DNA from: Eudorina sp. 2006-703-Eu-15
Taxonomy: Eukaryota > Chlorophyta > Chlorophyceae > Chlamydomonadales > Volvocaceae
DNA: 64,000 bases
Assembly (NCBI GenBank): GCA_003117195.1
Contig: BDSI01000117.1
Location: forward strand, 209,091-273,090
Direction: 5' to 3'
This document shows, piece after piece, positions 45,478 to 58,500 of this stretch. A program made the translations under genes and the position numbers. Positions within the stretch are counted from its first letter, which is position 1; every line of letters begins with the position of its first letter. Under the pieces are notes generated by a model, which worked only from the letters and a program-made list of their open reading frames with translations, was not told where the DNA came from and did no database searches.

Positions 45478-47059
45478 TTACAACATGCGCCGCCTGTTGC
45501 GCTTGCGTCGTCGTATCGGGACGTGGGACTCAGTACCAGGCACAAAGGGCTTCATGTCCTTATAGGTTGTGGACATGTCGCCTTTCTCTCTAGCTTTAAT
45601 GATGGGCACCAGGACCTCCTCGATGAAGTCTTGCATGTGGTTGCGGCCGTTGTCGTTAAACAGCGCCTTGTACTCTTGAAGCAGGCGCCGGAAATAAAGC
45701 ATGCGAGCCTTGGGGCAGAGGTACTTCAACGCAAACTGCTGAGAGTTCCATGCTATGCGCTGCAAATCCAATGACCGGTCCTGCCACTGGTCCAGCACCT
45801 GCAGCACGTCATCCGGCGCTGTCTTGAAGATCGGAAGGTAGTGGACACCCTCCTTCAGTGCGCGTACGTAGTACTCATACCAGGCTGTTTCCTCCTTGAG
45901 CACGACGCTGTTGGCGTGCATGATGCGCGCCAGCCTGAAAGAATACGTTACTCCATCCAGATGCAGCAAGTATTTCCTGCGGTCATCAGTAGTGGTGGGC
46001 ATAGTGGTGCACTTGTGGAGCCTACCCTGTCCGGAGCGCCATGGTGGCGCCAGTTCATTTAGGCAGTGTATGGTGAGGAAGCCTTGGCTGTCGCCGTTGG
46101 CTGTCACCGATGGCACGCGGCGGGGTCCATCCGCTGTAACATCCTTAATAACAATAGTGCGCAATATAGTATATAATTATAATAATATCTATTGCTGCAG
46201 GCGAATACGACCAGTAGCTATGAGGTAAGAGCTGCAAATAAAGGCTTACTTCTCGAAATGCGAGAGCGAGCCGTACACTGTATGACAAATATTCATGCTA
46301 CTGCACGGCCACAAAAATAATATTAAATATCAGTATTGTTATTATAAATAAATGAATATTAAATATTACAACAATAGCAATAAATACTATTATTAGTACT
46401 GTTGTTATAAATAATAACAAATTTTAATAATCATCAAATAATAAGAACATAATTTAATAGATAACGCCAATGACAATTACATAATCAGTGCACAGTAACG
46501 GCAACCGTAGTAAAATAAACATATAGGGACATGTATGCACGCGGCTAACGCGGCGAGCGCGCGCACCAGCAGCGAGCTCACCATCGTGCGTGGTCCCGAA
46601 GGTGGGTTTCCAGGTTCGTGCAACGTGAGCCAGGATAGTCATACGGTGAGTCCGTGACGAGTGATGCCCAGACTTTGTCCGGATGGCTCATGCTCAACTT
46701 GGACATGTACTTGCGGCTATAAAGCTGCTCCTCTTCAACGGTCCCTGTAGTCCCTGTCAAGTTGAAGTACTTGGGGCTTAAGCCCCAGTTTGCCCGACCG
46801 CTGAAGAACGCCTTGTTGCGTTTTAGTTGCCAAGGATATTCGTACAATGCATGCTCCACCCCCACCATGAACGGGAAGAGCAGGTCCACCTGCAGACCAA
46901 CCGCAAGCAAGCAACCAAGTATGTATGTTGGCCCGCAGGACGGGTCTGTCCGCCGCCCGACAGGCGGGGCAACATACAGACGCGTGCACGGGAATGATGA
47001 TGTATGTCTCACGCACGTCTGACGGATATATATACATCATCATATATATACATCATCGT

Positions 47060-47095
<36 letters not shown>

Positions 47096-48081
47096 CCGAC
47101 AGCATTGATGTCGTTGACAATGAACCGATGTCGGTTGTCAAGTGACTCATGCGCAGCTTCAACGCGCTATCTACATACATAAGGTTGCTTGCCTTGCTTC
47201 CAAGTAATAAACAGGCATGCCTAACGTATTACGTAAATGAACGTACATACGTTCGTTCACAGTTGCAACCTGTACCGCCGAACATACGGTGGCCGGCAGC
47301 GGACTAGCTAATAAGCGGACACGCTACGTAGACACGCACATACACCTTGCTCGCTCGATCGCAATCTCTATTGCTCGAGTCCACATGTCGTCCCATCCAG
47401 CTGCAGGCCAACCCGAATGAGCTGAATAAGCTAGTACATATATACGTCCCAGGGTGACCCCCGACATTGTTCAGCGGGAGCATGAGATTATGGCTAGCTG
47501 CTGAGATGTGGAGTTGAGATCACAGTTTATGGATTGAGATTCGCACGCTAGATCGGTGGAGATTGCTGAACCCTCTGTCTCTACGGATGTGCGGGTGAAT
47601 GGATGAGGTGGGATCCTTAGTTGGCAGGATCAACCGCCTTGGACCCTCGGTTCGTATGGCGTAGGTTCGGTGTGCTGATGGTTGAAGGTGTCCTATAGCT
47701 TCATATAAAACCGCGACATAAACCCTTAGACAGGGCCCGGAAGCCTATCCACACTGTAACGGTACTACTAATACATACGTATATATACAACCGACCTACC
47801 CTAAACTACTCGCGCGCTCAGCTGCAGATAGAAACCCCATGACTGCTTCCTTCCTTCTTTTCATGCCCTGCACTACTTACTGCCTTTTTCGTGATGTCCT
47901 TGGCAATGGACAGCGCAGGAATGGGGCAGGCGCCGCTGTCCATGTTGCCACACCAGCCAGCGTCCTGATCACTCAAGAAGAAGAAAGCATCTGCGGTTGC
48001 GTGGTTCATTCATTGGTTTATGTACGCCATGCGTATTTGCGTATTTTTGTATCCGTGTAATCCGCGCGCGCTGTATGTCGA

Positions 48082-48134
<53 letters not shown>

Positions 48135-49969
48135 AAACAGACAGCCAGCCAACAGACAGCCAGCCAACAGACAGCCAGCCAACAGACAGCCAGCCAACAG
48201 ACAGCCAGCCAACAGACAGCCAGCCAACAGACAGCCAGCCAACAGACGGACGGACGGACGGACGGACGGACGGACGGACGGACGGACGGACGGACGGACG
48301 GACGGACGGACGGACGGACGGACGGACGGACGGACGGACGGACGGACGGACGGACGGACGGACGGACGGACGGACGGACGGACACATGTCCGTCCGTCGG
48401 TACACATGTCCCACGCAGAAATAAACGACCATCCATCAGCTATCGCATGGGCTCATTGCGTCTGAATCGATAGATGTATGTCGACCGCGCGCACACTGCT
48501 TGCCATCATGGCAAGCAGAGATGATCTCGATGCATGGGTTTTAATGTGAGATAAACCTATGTTGATTGCCTCAGCAGGCGAATGAACGACAGGACAGCAT
48601 TGCAGCGTCCTGCACGTGTGTGCGTACATGCACTGGGACACATATACATAAACCAGTTCACAATGCGTGCTGGTGGATAGCTAGCTAGATGTATGGCTGG
48701 TGCGTGCCGAAATGAAGCACGCAAGAGCGCTTGCTTGAATAATGTCCGTACGTGGAACTACGCATGCATGTCCGTCGTACATGCGTGCATGTCTAGGCCC
48801 GTTGGAACACCCGGTCGGGCCTCGGGTCCGCCTTGTAACAATTACTATTAGGTCGTGGCTGGTGATGTGCGCGATCGATGCACGGCGGCGGACTCACGCA
48901 CCCGGAAATTCGATTTCGTGCTTCATCTTCTCGAAGTAGTAATTCGACGCCCCGACCCACGGCGTGATCCCAGCCTCCATCGCGTCCGGCGATGTTTGTG
49001 TATGGTTCCAATTCGCACTGCGGGCATGTATGTATGTGTGTGGTATGCGTACGTGCGTGTTACAGCGCCCACATACAGTCTCTCAATCGCTCGTCAATGA
49101 GGGCCATACGCCGTACGTGCGAGGGCGAATAATTTACCTTATATTTCAACGGTCGGCTGTGCATGTGTATATTTGCGGCTGTACATCGCGCGCGCAGGCA
49201 CTATACTACGTAGACATACGTAGTCACATGCGTAATAAGGGGGCTATCTTAATAATGCACCTCTATCTCGTATCTCCCAGTCACTAGCTACCTGCTGCCG
49301 TTGTTTACACAACGCACGGCACATGCATGTGCGTGCGTGCTGTGTTGATGGCATCAATGCCGAATGAAGCTGACATACAATAATATTATCGACGGGCGGC
49401 GGGTTACATACAGGTTCAACGAATGCCCACACGCCGTGGGTGCGCGGCTGCGTCCGAGGTAGTTCGTTGCCCGTCACGCAGCAGCAAGCAGCGGGGCCGC
49501 TCGACAATAGCAACGCGCAAGATGACACGCACGCGCGTGCACTATCCCATGTACGTACTTACTGAAAGGGGTAATACCATTTGCCCTTGTAGATAAGGAT
49601 CATGCTCTGCTGGTGCCAGCCGTACGGGCTCCACCGGTCCAGGAACTGATCGATGCGAGCACGCGCCAGCGGGGCTCGTTGCTTCCAAAAGGCGAGGTCG
49701 GGTTCCATTGCGGTCAGGTAGAAGTCCCGCAGCTCCTCGTCCGTAGTCGCGCACGGCTGCATGCCGGGCAGTCCATCGGTATCCCAAATATCCTCAACTT
49801 TGACGTGTTCATGGCATGCCTGTTGTAAGATTTCGTAGGAATGGTCGGTATCGGAGGGGTCGGCGGCAGCAGCGACTTGGGTTGTCGTGAAGTAATAACC
49901 ACCCAACCAACAAATAGCACAGTTAATTACTAAGCGAAACAACAAGGGCGATGCGACCGAACGGCCCAT
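45478..49969 (-). CDS. Family 90 glycosyltransferase (CAP10/POGLUT-like), 5 exons, 479 aa
   Basis: Likely a Golgi or ER type II membrane enzyme transferring a sugar to protein or polysaccharide. Exons: 49969-49563, 49017-48902, 47990-47881, 46889-46582, 45976-45478, all GT-AG and agreeing in phase (2, 1, 0, 2). A signal anchor (LLFRLVINCAICWLGGYYF, residues 9-27) is followed by a lumenal stem. The catalytic region shows PDAFFFLSDQDAGWCGN, then PWQLKRNKAFFSGRANWG (about 230-246), LRDHARWKYLLHLDGVTYSF (about 308-327), HANSVVLKEE and EGVHYLPI, the standard GT90 order. The C-terminus is basic (RRRKRNRRRML). Acceptor and substrate cannot be told from sequence. Introns are repeat-filled. Confidence 0.88.
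46130..46151 (-). repeat. Recurrent intronic motif, copy 3
   Basis: Minus strand TTATTAAGGATGTTACAGCG, in the last intron (46581-45977) of the glycosyltransferase, sense orientation. It contains a decoy acceptor (GTTACAG) not used in the frame-consistent model. Confidence 0.8.
47066..47091. repeat. (TA)n microsatellite
   Basis: About 13 TA units in intron 3 of the glycosyltransferase gene, next to repeated ATATATACATCATC. Confidence 0.9.
48083..48382. repeat. Compound array: (CAGC)n, 15-bp units, (GACG)n
   Basis: Three adjoining arrays in intron 2 of the glycosyltransferase: (CAGC)n at 48083-48134, CAACAGACAGCCAGC units at about 48135-48244, and (GGAC)n, about 34 copies, to 48382. Confidence 0.95.
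48796..48846. repeat. Dispersed 50-bp repeat, copy 1
   Basis: GGCCCGTTGGAACACCCGGT and following bases match 51122-51172 at roughly 80 percent over 50 bp, same orientation. Located in intron 2 of the glycosyltransferase gene. Confidence 0.7.
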
Positions 49970-50257
49970 GGCGAAGAACCGCTGTCTTGTTTACTTCATC
50001 GCAACTAGCAGTACGATTCAGACAACCTGACAAATAACCAGCACGTATGGACTGATGTGTAAGCGATTGCATTTGCAACAGTACGGAAAGTAAGTTGCGT
50101 GTTTGTGTAATGTAAAATCAAAAATGGCAACGCATAAGGCCTGGAAGGGTGCACGAAATAGCTTATAGATTATCGCTAAGTGCTCATCGCATACATTCAT
50201 TCATGCTAAATTATAAATTGCAACTGTAAAAGTACCATGGTCAAAGCATCAACCGAA

Positions 50258-50280
50258 CTGTGTTACATAATGTAACACAG
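50258..50280. repeat. Perfect 11-bp-arm palindrome
   Basis: CTGTGTTACAT, one A, then ATGTAACACAG, followed at 50283 by another GGTGTTACA half-site. It may bind a dimeric regulator or form a hairpin; function unknown. Confidence 0.85.
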
Positions 50281-51121
50281 CGGTGTTACACAATGTTTCA
50301 GGACCGAAATAGCGCTGTTGTAACGTTTTGCTACGTCTGCGGGTTCTGGTATTGTATGAGAGCTGGCAAAGGCTACCGGAGTCTTCTTAGGAGGACATTA
50401 TGGATGGACGACATGCTTGATCCACATCGATCGGTGCCTGAATAGCTAGTTATTGTATCGGATAACTTTCTCATGTGTGGCGGGAAGCGGTCATGGGTTT
50501 AAATGTAGCTCCTCAAAGAAGCTGCATTTACGTATGCCGCCCACCAGAGCCCACCCTTCCCTACGAACACACATACATGCGAGGGAATGTAGTACCAGGT
50601 TGCACCTCCAAGTACGTTAACGGTGGGGATCAGTGGGGCGATCTAGTAAGAAACGCCGCTAGGGAGCTCGCCCCCTGCTCGCCAAATCACAACATAAAAT
50701 TGCGTTTGGTAGGCGACTTGAGGCGTGTAGCATAAGTTCCAGGAATCTAAGGGATGTTGCGCCTGGGTTATGGTATGAAGCGGCGCACTAATCTCAGGCC
50801 CACACCATGTGGCACCGGAGGTGGTGGTCCACCGGACTGTGCGCTTGGTGAGTGTTGGAGCTGGGACCGCCGCTCGAGCACGTCGAATGTGTGTGTCAGC
50901 ACCAAAGGGACAGAATGTATGTGGGTGGGGCCGGCGACTGCGGAACAAGCTATCACGGTATCGGGTTTCCGCTGTACCACCCATAAGCAGGGATTTCGAT
51001 GCAACATCTATCCACTAATACACATTACGAGTATAATGCGGAAACTGAGCGCACACTCGACCTCCTAAGGAGGCTCCCTTCGGCATTCCCGATTCCCGCT
51101 GCCCTGACATTGGCGACTCTG

Positions 51122-51172
51122 GGCCCGTTGGACCACCCGGTCGGGACAACGGGTCCCTCTTGTAACGGCTAC
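51122..51172. repeat. Dispersed 50-bp repeat, copy 2
   Basis: GGCCCGTTGGACCACCCGGT and following bases, the partner of 48796-48846. Probably the remnant of an unidentified transposon end. Confidence 0.7.
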
Positions 51173-52883
51173 TTGAACAGAATGGAAGGCAGAGGTGGAT
51201 ACATGCCAATGGTGGCCTTTCGATTGAGCGCGGTCGGATTGGCCCTGTGCCGGAGCCAAGCGCACCTGCCAGGTCTACGACATTCCCGGACAACCCAGCC
51301 AGGCAGAGAAGGCAGTAAGCGCAACGGCCCACCATCAAATCGATCCCGACATGCGTCGCGGCCCTAGGAAATATGCCCGCTCCTCGCGCTGCCTTCTGGG
51401 AGTGGTTAGCGAAGAAACCCGCCCGACCCAAACGGCTGAGTGATCTTGATCCGTCAGGGGCGGTCGTTCTGAGGATGCGACCGGCACATGGCCCCGCCGC
51501 TCTGTGCAGTAACGTGCTTAGAATGATGCGGCCCTGGCGGCAGCATGGTGCTTTCCCAAGGACGTGGCGGCCTGGGAGTGACCTGGGGTCAGCGCCCGGT
51601 GCTGCGGACCGTGGCTGAGCCGGGGGAAGGGGGCGCTGCACGTCACGCTGTCCGAAACACGTCGGAGCTCGGGGCCTGGCATCGTTCCCGGTGCCCAGCT
51701 CTTGGTGGCAGTAATCACCGCTGCGTCCGGCCGCGGCTGGCACCCTAAATGATGCGTTACATGCTTCCGGTCATGTAACATGTGTCGAGTGAATTATTCA
51801 TATGAATCCCACCCCCGCCGAACGTGCTCTGTGCTAGCGGGTTTAGGCCTGCTTTCGTGCGGACATCAGAAGACAAAGTTACTCATAAGCCCCGGTACGT
51901 AACAATCACATATGACTTTTAATCGCGAACGGGATTCTCTTAAGGGTTTCATTGTTATGGGAAGAGTTGGACGAGCCGTACGATCAAAAGTTGACTCCTC
52001 TCCTCTACTGGAAATGTCCAAGATGCAAGGCTTGATGGTCAGCCACTCAGCCTCGTTCGTCATAACTAATAACAACCGCTTAGCTCTTTTTATGGAGGCT
52101 TGCAATAATTGCAGCAGGCAGTGTGATACAAGCAGGACGCTCATCATTTTTTGCAATACAATTCCAAAATGAACCTGGCCAAACGTCTCTGTCTACATGA
52201 TGCCGAAGACTGAGTCTTGGGTACGTTCGCCTGCAAAGAGTGTGGGAGAAATCTTAGCCTAACCTGCTCAACATCATATCATCCTTACATAACATACATT
52301 TACGACCGGCTGTCGGTCGCCGGTTGTTAACGGCACTTTCCGGGGCTGGGTTATTCAATACTGATAAGCGTCATTTGTTTTTATCATTTGATGCATCTGA
52401 ACATGACGATCATGAAACAAAACTTTGCTTCTGACTGCGGGAACTTTCAGGGATGCCACTGACGGGTACGCAGCCACGTTGACCGTCCTGAGTGCCCTTT
52501 CAACTATTACATATGAATGCACTGAGCATCATGGCTGTCTCGCAAGTGCACTTGTCGACCAGTTGCGATGTTGTCCCCGCGCAGGCCTGTGGCAGCGGAC
52601 GAATAGGTGCGAGAAGACAAAAGAAGCTCTTTTATGGCAGCCTTTAGTTCTGGAGCATTACCATAACCGCTCTTTGCCGTCAGACTGCCTCTGTCAATCT
52701 CTGCTGTTGACTAGCTCTTCAGGCGCATCTTGTGACCTCTAGCTCAGCGCTGTGTGTTCACTTGGATACAAAGGAGCGCCACTACTCTTGCTTCACTCAT
52801 CGTCGCTGCGACAGGTGTCAACACGAGCTTTATCACACCACCCAGCCACACGCCCTGCGCCGCCACCTGGCGCGAGGCAACTT

Positions 52884-55505
52884 ATGGAAACAGTGAATTC
52901 CGCAGCGGCCGCCAGCCAGCCTAGCCAGCCAGCCAAACGCAGTTGCAGCCCCGCGGAAGCGCCACTGCAGTGCAGCAGCCCGCCGGGGCCCGCCTCCACC
53001 TCCGCAGCGCCAGGCGTCCATGCACCACTGACAGCGCCCCCGGTAATGGAACGCCTTCCCCCGAACAGCAGCAGCAGCGGCGGTGAAGCTACACTGATGG
53101 CATCCCGGCAGGGCCCAGCAGAAGCTTGCGCTGACGACGGCGTCCTGAACAGCTCGGCGGGCCCTGCAGTGGGACCCGTGACGGGCCCGTCCCCAGCGCC
53201 TAGTTGCGCCGCAGCAGCTGTCGCCTCGGCAGGCGCTCCCGCGGGTCCGGGCGCACCAGTGGACATCCTCGGGGAGGCGGCGTCGGTCACCAACGCCGGC
53301 GGAGCAGCAGCGGCGGCTGACAGTGCCGAGGCCAGCGCGTCAGCTGAGAACGAAGGAAAGCAGCACAGCACGGTCGCGGAGGAAGCAGGTCCGCGGCCTG
53401 ACCGGACACAGGCCGGTCGTCGGGAGCCAGCTGGGGCTGAAGGCGGCGCGGGCGAGCACAACGGCGCGGCTGCGCGCGAGGGGAGCGGACCTGACGGGCC
53501 CTCCAGCGACGCCCCGACCGATGCCGACACTTGCGCGGCAGCCCACGTCGCAGGGTCACCGTCCGCGGCGGCGGAGGGAGGGCCGGCCGCAAGCGGGGAA
53601 GCAGCTGCGCAGCCGCAGGGCGGGATGCTAGTGCAGGTGCCGGCATCGGACTTTATCGGCCGTCGCACGCGCCGGCGGACCCGCGCAGAAGAGGACATGG
53701 GCAGCGCAGCCGCCGCCGCTGGGGGCACGCCTGCGGGTGCCGAGGGCGACAGCCGGACTGAGCGGCGGCGCCGCACCGGGCCGGGTGTCAGCTCGGCAGT
53801 GAGCGCGCCGGCGGCTGATTCGGCTGATGCGGTGGCGGCGGTAGCGGAGGACAGCCATTTGCGGGTCTCCCACTGGGGTATCTTCGGGCTTAAGGCGATG
53901 CTGACGGCCTTTCCCGACGCCGTCGGCGCGGCGCGCAGCAGCGGGGAACGTCAGCGGGTGCGGATGGTTTTCGAGCTGGCGCGCGGCGGGCCGCCGGTGC
54001 CGTACGAGTTGGTGCTCAACTGCTACGAGGGCGGCAAGATGACGCTCGTGTACACGGCGGATGCGCAGCGAGCTCTGGGCCTGAAAGCTGGGGACCGGCT
54101 GCAGGTTCACCCTGCGGAACCCGGACAGCCGGTTCGTGTGGTTCAGCTGCCGAACGGGCGGGGCGCGACTGGGGCGAGTGCGACAACGATCCCTGCGTCG
54201 GCTGTGGCGCCTGCATCGCAGCCCGCAACGTCACCGCCGGCGGAAGAGCAGGCGGCGGCGGAGGAGGAGGAGGCTGAGAAAGGGCGGGGGAATATAGCGG
54301 CGGGGATGCCGCAGACATCGGCTGTGGAACCGAACACGGCGCAGGTGGCGGCGCAGTCACCTGGGGTGTCAACGCCGGCAGCTGCGTCGCCGCCGTCGCG
54401 GGCGACGGCGGTGCGGCTGCCGTCAGCGGAGCAGCCGGCAGGCGCTCGGCAAGAGCAAGCGGCCGAGGGTGCGACCGGTGGTGGGGCGGATGCCGTGCCC
54501 GACTCAAAACCTGTGGAGGGAGCCGATGGTGGCGTCGATCCAACTTCTGAACCCCTCGCGAAGGACGGCAGCGGCACGGGGAGGGGCTTGCGCGTGCGGC
54601 TGCGGGGATCAGGGCGCGGAAGGGGACGCGCGGGAGCCCATGCAAAGCAGGCGGAAGATGGCGGTGGCCGAGCGCACGGCAGGGGCCAGCGTAGATCAGG
54701 CGGAGGCGGCGGCGGCAGCGGCCCCAGCTGCAGCAATGAGGGTATCGCTGCTGCGGAGGCGGCCGCTGCTGCCGCAGCTGCGGAGGCGAATGCAGAGGCT
54801 GGCGTGGCGGATGACGGCGATTGCACAGAGAGGGTTGGCGGCAATGTCGGGCCGCATGCCGACGCTGCCGTGATGGACGTTGACGGAGGTGACGCTGCTG
54901 CCGCCGTCGGGGCCGGTGGCGGTGAGGCTGCCGCCGCCGCAGGCGGGGACGCCTCAGGTGGCGAAGAGGCCGCCGGCGACGGCCACGGCGAGGGAGCGGA
55001 TGAAGGCGCAGCCGGCGGCCGCGGACGCGGCCGTGGCAGGGGGCGCGGAGGGGGTCGACCTCGCGGCCGGGGCCGTGGACGCGGCCGCGGCCGGGGCCGG
55101 GGCCGCAGCGCAACCCCGGGGGGCAGCGCCGACGCACCGCCGGGCGAAGGAGAGACTGCTGCAGCCGCTGGTGGACCCATGCTGGGTTCCGCGGAAGGAG
55201 GCACTGCCGCTGACCCCACCTCGGCTTCACCCGGAGTGGGCGGGCGGCTGGGCCGTGGGCGGGGCCGGCCGGGCCGCGGCAGGGGCCGCAGCACGGACGG
55301 CGCGGGCGCCGGTGAGGACGCCGCCGGCACGCCGCCGGAGGCGGCCGGAGTCATCGTCAAGCGCGAGGCCGAGTGGGGCGGTGCGGTGGGCGTTGTTCCC
55401 GGCTCCGGGTCGGCGCGGCCCATGCGCAAGCGGATCAGCAAGATCGAGACGTTCATGCAGGACGTGGTGCAGCCCAAGCAGGTGGTGGTATCAGGCACAC
55501 GGCGG
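52884..55505 (+). other. Acetyltransferase gene exon 1: barrel-like domain and Arg-Gly/AT-hook cluster
   Basis: 874 codons. Residues about 322-425 read HWGIFGLKAMLTAFPDAVG, then PYELVLNCYEGGKMTLVYT and LGLKAGDRLQVHPAEPGQP. The strand pattern ending in a GD turn resembles plant B3 DNA-binding barrels, but no exact family signature is claimed. Residues about 711-744 are GRGRGRGRGGGRPRGRGRGR, containing the AT-hook core GRPRGR, with a second GRGRPGRGRGRS near 790. It ends MRKRISKIETFMQDVVQPKQ, donor GTGAGT. Confidence 0.65.
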
Positions 55506-58500
55506 GTGAGTGGGCTGGAGTGCATAGGGTCGGTCGCGCGGTCCAATGGGAGTGGGGGGGGTCCGCAGCGGTTGGGGACTTGCTCGGTCGGTCGGACATT
55601 TGTGCTGCTGTGCCCGGCAGTGCGGTTTTTCGTCTTGTGTCGCAACCTGTTTGCTTCTGGGGCCCTCGGGCCCACAATCCTTCGCGCCATGACGGCCTCC
55701 CATGTGATTCTGTTGCGTAACGTTTAACTCTTTCTGTGTATGTATGCGTTGCGCTCGTTACGCCCAGCCCGACGGTCCTGTCCGCTGCCTCATCCCCACG
55801 GCCACGTCCCCCCGCCGCCCCCGTCCCCCGCCCCGGCTGCTCGCAGGGCTCCTTGGACTTTGAGATGCTGCCGCCTTTCAGCTCTGACCTGTCGCCGGAG
55901 CATAAGGCGCGGTTCAAACAGGTGCAGGAGCTGCTGAGGGACACCTTCCCCAAGAACGCGCAGCAGGTGGCGTACAGGGCATAGGTTGAAACAGCGGCGA
56001 GAAGAGAAGGCCGGGGTCGGGGGGGGGGAGGAGGGCGGGAAAGAGCGGGGAGCGGCAACCGGCGCTCGGGGTGTGGCGCTGTAGAACGCGCAGTCAATAT
56101 CTCAAAAAGGTTGCCCCCCACTGGAGGGCGCCGCACCCTTTCGCACCCTTTATGTTGGCCCTGTCTGGTCAGTAACACGCCGGTATAATGGGATGGCATT
56201 GTGGGGGAAACGAAGCGGGCTCCTGCACTCTCGGAATGGTGCGACCTGCGGGTCCGTCCTCCCCGCGGCACCACAGCCCCCGGGGTGATGGACCGATGGT
56301 CCCCAGCGTTAAGCCCTCAGGGGCCTCGGACCCGCTCCGCTGCATGGCTCCACCGCCCCAACCCCAACTAATAGCCACCCAGCAGCTTGACGCGCGCCAT
56401 CCCCGACGCCCCCTCGCCCCGGCCGGGCCCCGCCCTGCTCGCACCATCCGCCCCGCAGATCAAGCAATGCGTGCGTCGGGACTGCAGCACCGGCGTCAGG
56501 TGAGCGCGCCCACGACGATGGCACCGCGCCGGGTTGGCCCTCCTGGGCTGTACACCCCAACTACCCGAAGCGCACATAGTTCATGCCCGTCCGAAACCTA
56601 CTCACGCGCGTTCTCGCTCCCTTGGCCCCCGTTGCCCTGAGCTCTGCGGTCGCTTCCGTCGGCGGCCTGTGAGCGCAGGCCCGGGGCGGCTGTGAGTCCC
56701 TCACGCCCCCGTGCCTGACGACCCCACCCTCTGATCCCGCCGCATGCCCCCAACGCCCCCAACGCGCGCAGGAATGAGACCTGCATGGTGGCGGGGCTGT
56801 GGCTGACCGCGCCCGACTCGGGCAGCGGCGCCGCCGGGCCCGTGGCCGGGGACGTCGCGGAGGGCGGGCAGGAGAAGGAGGTGCTCGCGTGCGCCTCCCT
56901 GCTGCGGGTCAACGAGGACTTGCACGGCCAGCACCTGCATGCCCAGGTAGGGGAAAGGGACAGCGTAAATCTGCATGCCCAGGTACAGGAAAGGGACAGG
57001 GTCAAGATGGGACGAACCCGAACGGGGCTGAGGAATGAGATGGGGGCTCTAGAGAGCGAGGGACGGAACTGAAGTGGGTAAGACGTGGGAGAAGCACGTG
57101 CGCGAAGTGGGGAGCTCAGTGATAACACGTTTACAAGGTGGACCTTTAGTGCCGAACGGGCGTTCCAACGGGCCCAGTTGCTGAGCTCCGCACACATCCA
57201 ATCAAGTCGCCGCCCTCCCTCCGCCCTTGGGTTGCCTGGTTTCAGCGCGCCCTCCTCGCCCTTTTGTTTCGGCGGACCTGTTCGCCGTCTCCCACCCTCA
57301 GGTGCTGTACCACGCGACCCGGGACGGCCTGCGGCGGTGCAGCCTGGGCCGCCTGCTGGTGGCCTGCATCCTGAAGGCGCTGGCGGACGCCGGGTCGGAG
57401 GTAGGGCCTGAGGGGCTGGGGCTCGATTGGCGCGGTGTGGGGGTTCGTATGACGGCCAGGCGGGAAGAGGGGTGTAGGAAGATGGTGGACATATTGGCGG
57501 AGGGGACGCCCCTTCCCACCCAGGCTCGTGTCGCGTTGCCGGGGTGGGGGTCCCCGGGCTGGTCAGGTGGCAGGTGTTGTGCCCCTGGTGATTGCAGTGC
57601 AAACGTACTCAACACATTCAGCTGTGGCCCTTCTGCATGCGCATCCGTACCCATGGACCCACACCCATGTAAACCCACACCCATGTAAACCCATTCATAT
57701 ACCCACCTCGTGTGGGCTCCTCCCATGCCCCGTCCATATCCGTGACGTCGTGTCCGTGTCGGATCCCCTCCTCGGCGCCGCGCAGCACGCCACGGTCGTG
57801 ATTGGGCGGGGCGACGGCGCCAAGGCCTTCTGGACGAGCATGGGCTTCCGGCCAATCACCTCGGCGGACGGCCACGTGGCGAAGCGGGTGGTCAGCTGCA
57901 GCCAGGAGCAGGCGCCGCGGGACGAGGTCTGGCTGGCGACGCTGACGGACGCCGGGCAGGCCGCCGCCGCCGCCGGCCCCGCGGCCGCGGCGGCGCCGCT
58001 GCTGCCGGTCGTCAAGGTGGAGCAAGGCGCCGAAGGGCAGCACCCGGGGGTCCCGCTCTCGGAGGCCGCGCAGCGGGTACGTGAATCGGGCGCCGAGGGG
58101 TATACGCGGCGCGGCGGGGACGGATACCGTATGCGGCGCAGCGTGGCAGGGAACCCAAAGCCCAAAGTCCTGTTGGACTGAGGGGGGTTTGCTCCGCTGC
58201 TCCGCTGGTCGTACCGTGCTCAGGAAGGAAATGTTACAAGTGATCAGCCGAATTAGAACGTGTACGGTGTCGTACGGTACGGCGTGACGTGAGTTGCCAC
58301 GCGTCTTTGGCGTGGTCTGGTCTCTGTTGCCGCTCCCACAGCTTATTCCGGTCATCGCTCTTCCCGCTGTTCCCGATGCTCCCGACGGCCCTCGTCGGCC
58401 CGTATTCCACGCAGCATCTCTTCCGTCCGTCCCACACACCGTGTGCCACCCGTGCCACCCGTCTGTTCGCTCCGCTCTGTATTTCCGCCAAACATTCCCT

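Larger units (their letters stand above)
49970..52883. other. Intergenic region before the acetyltransferase gene
   Basis: No convincing gene. It contains a perfect palindrome at 50258-50280, the second copy of the dispersed repeat at 51122, and a GC-rich block 51050-51750 whose open frames show no family motif. The two flanking genes diverge, so both promoters should lie here; no element can be named. Confidence 0.55.

Noticed and set aside
46213..46241. A 28-nt micro-exon (acceptor GTCATACAG, donor GTAAGCC) in the glycosyltransferase
   Set aside because: Skipping it gives HARWKYLLHLDG with correct phase, matching the family; including it breaks the frame.
48018..48473. Open frames of PSVR or TDGR repeats
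   Set aside because: They are the (GGAC)n and (CAGC)n microsatellites.
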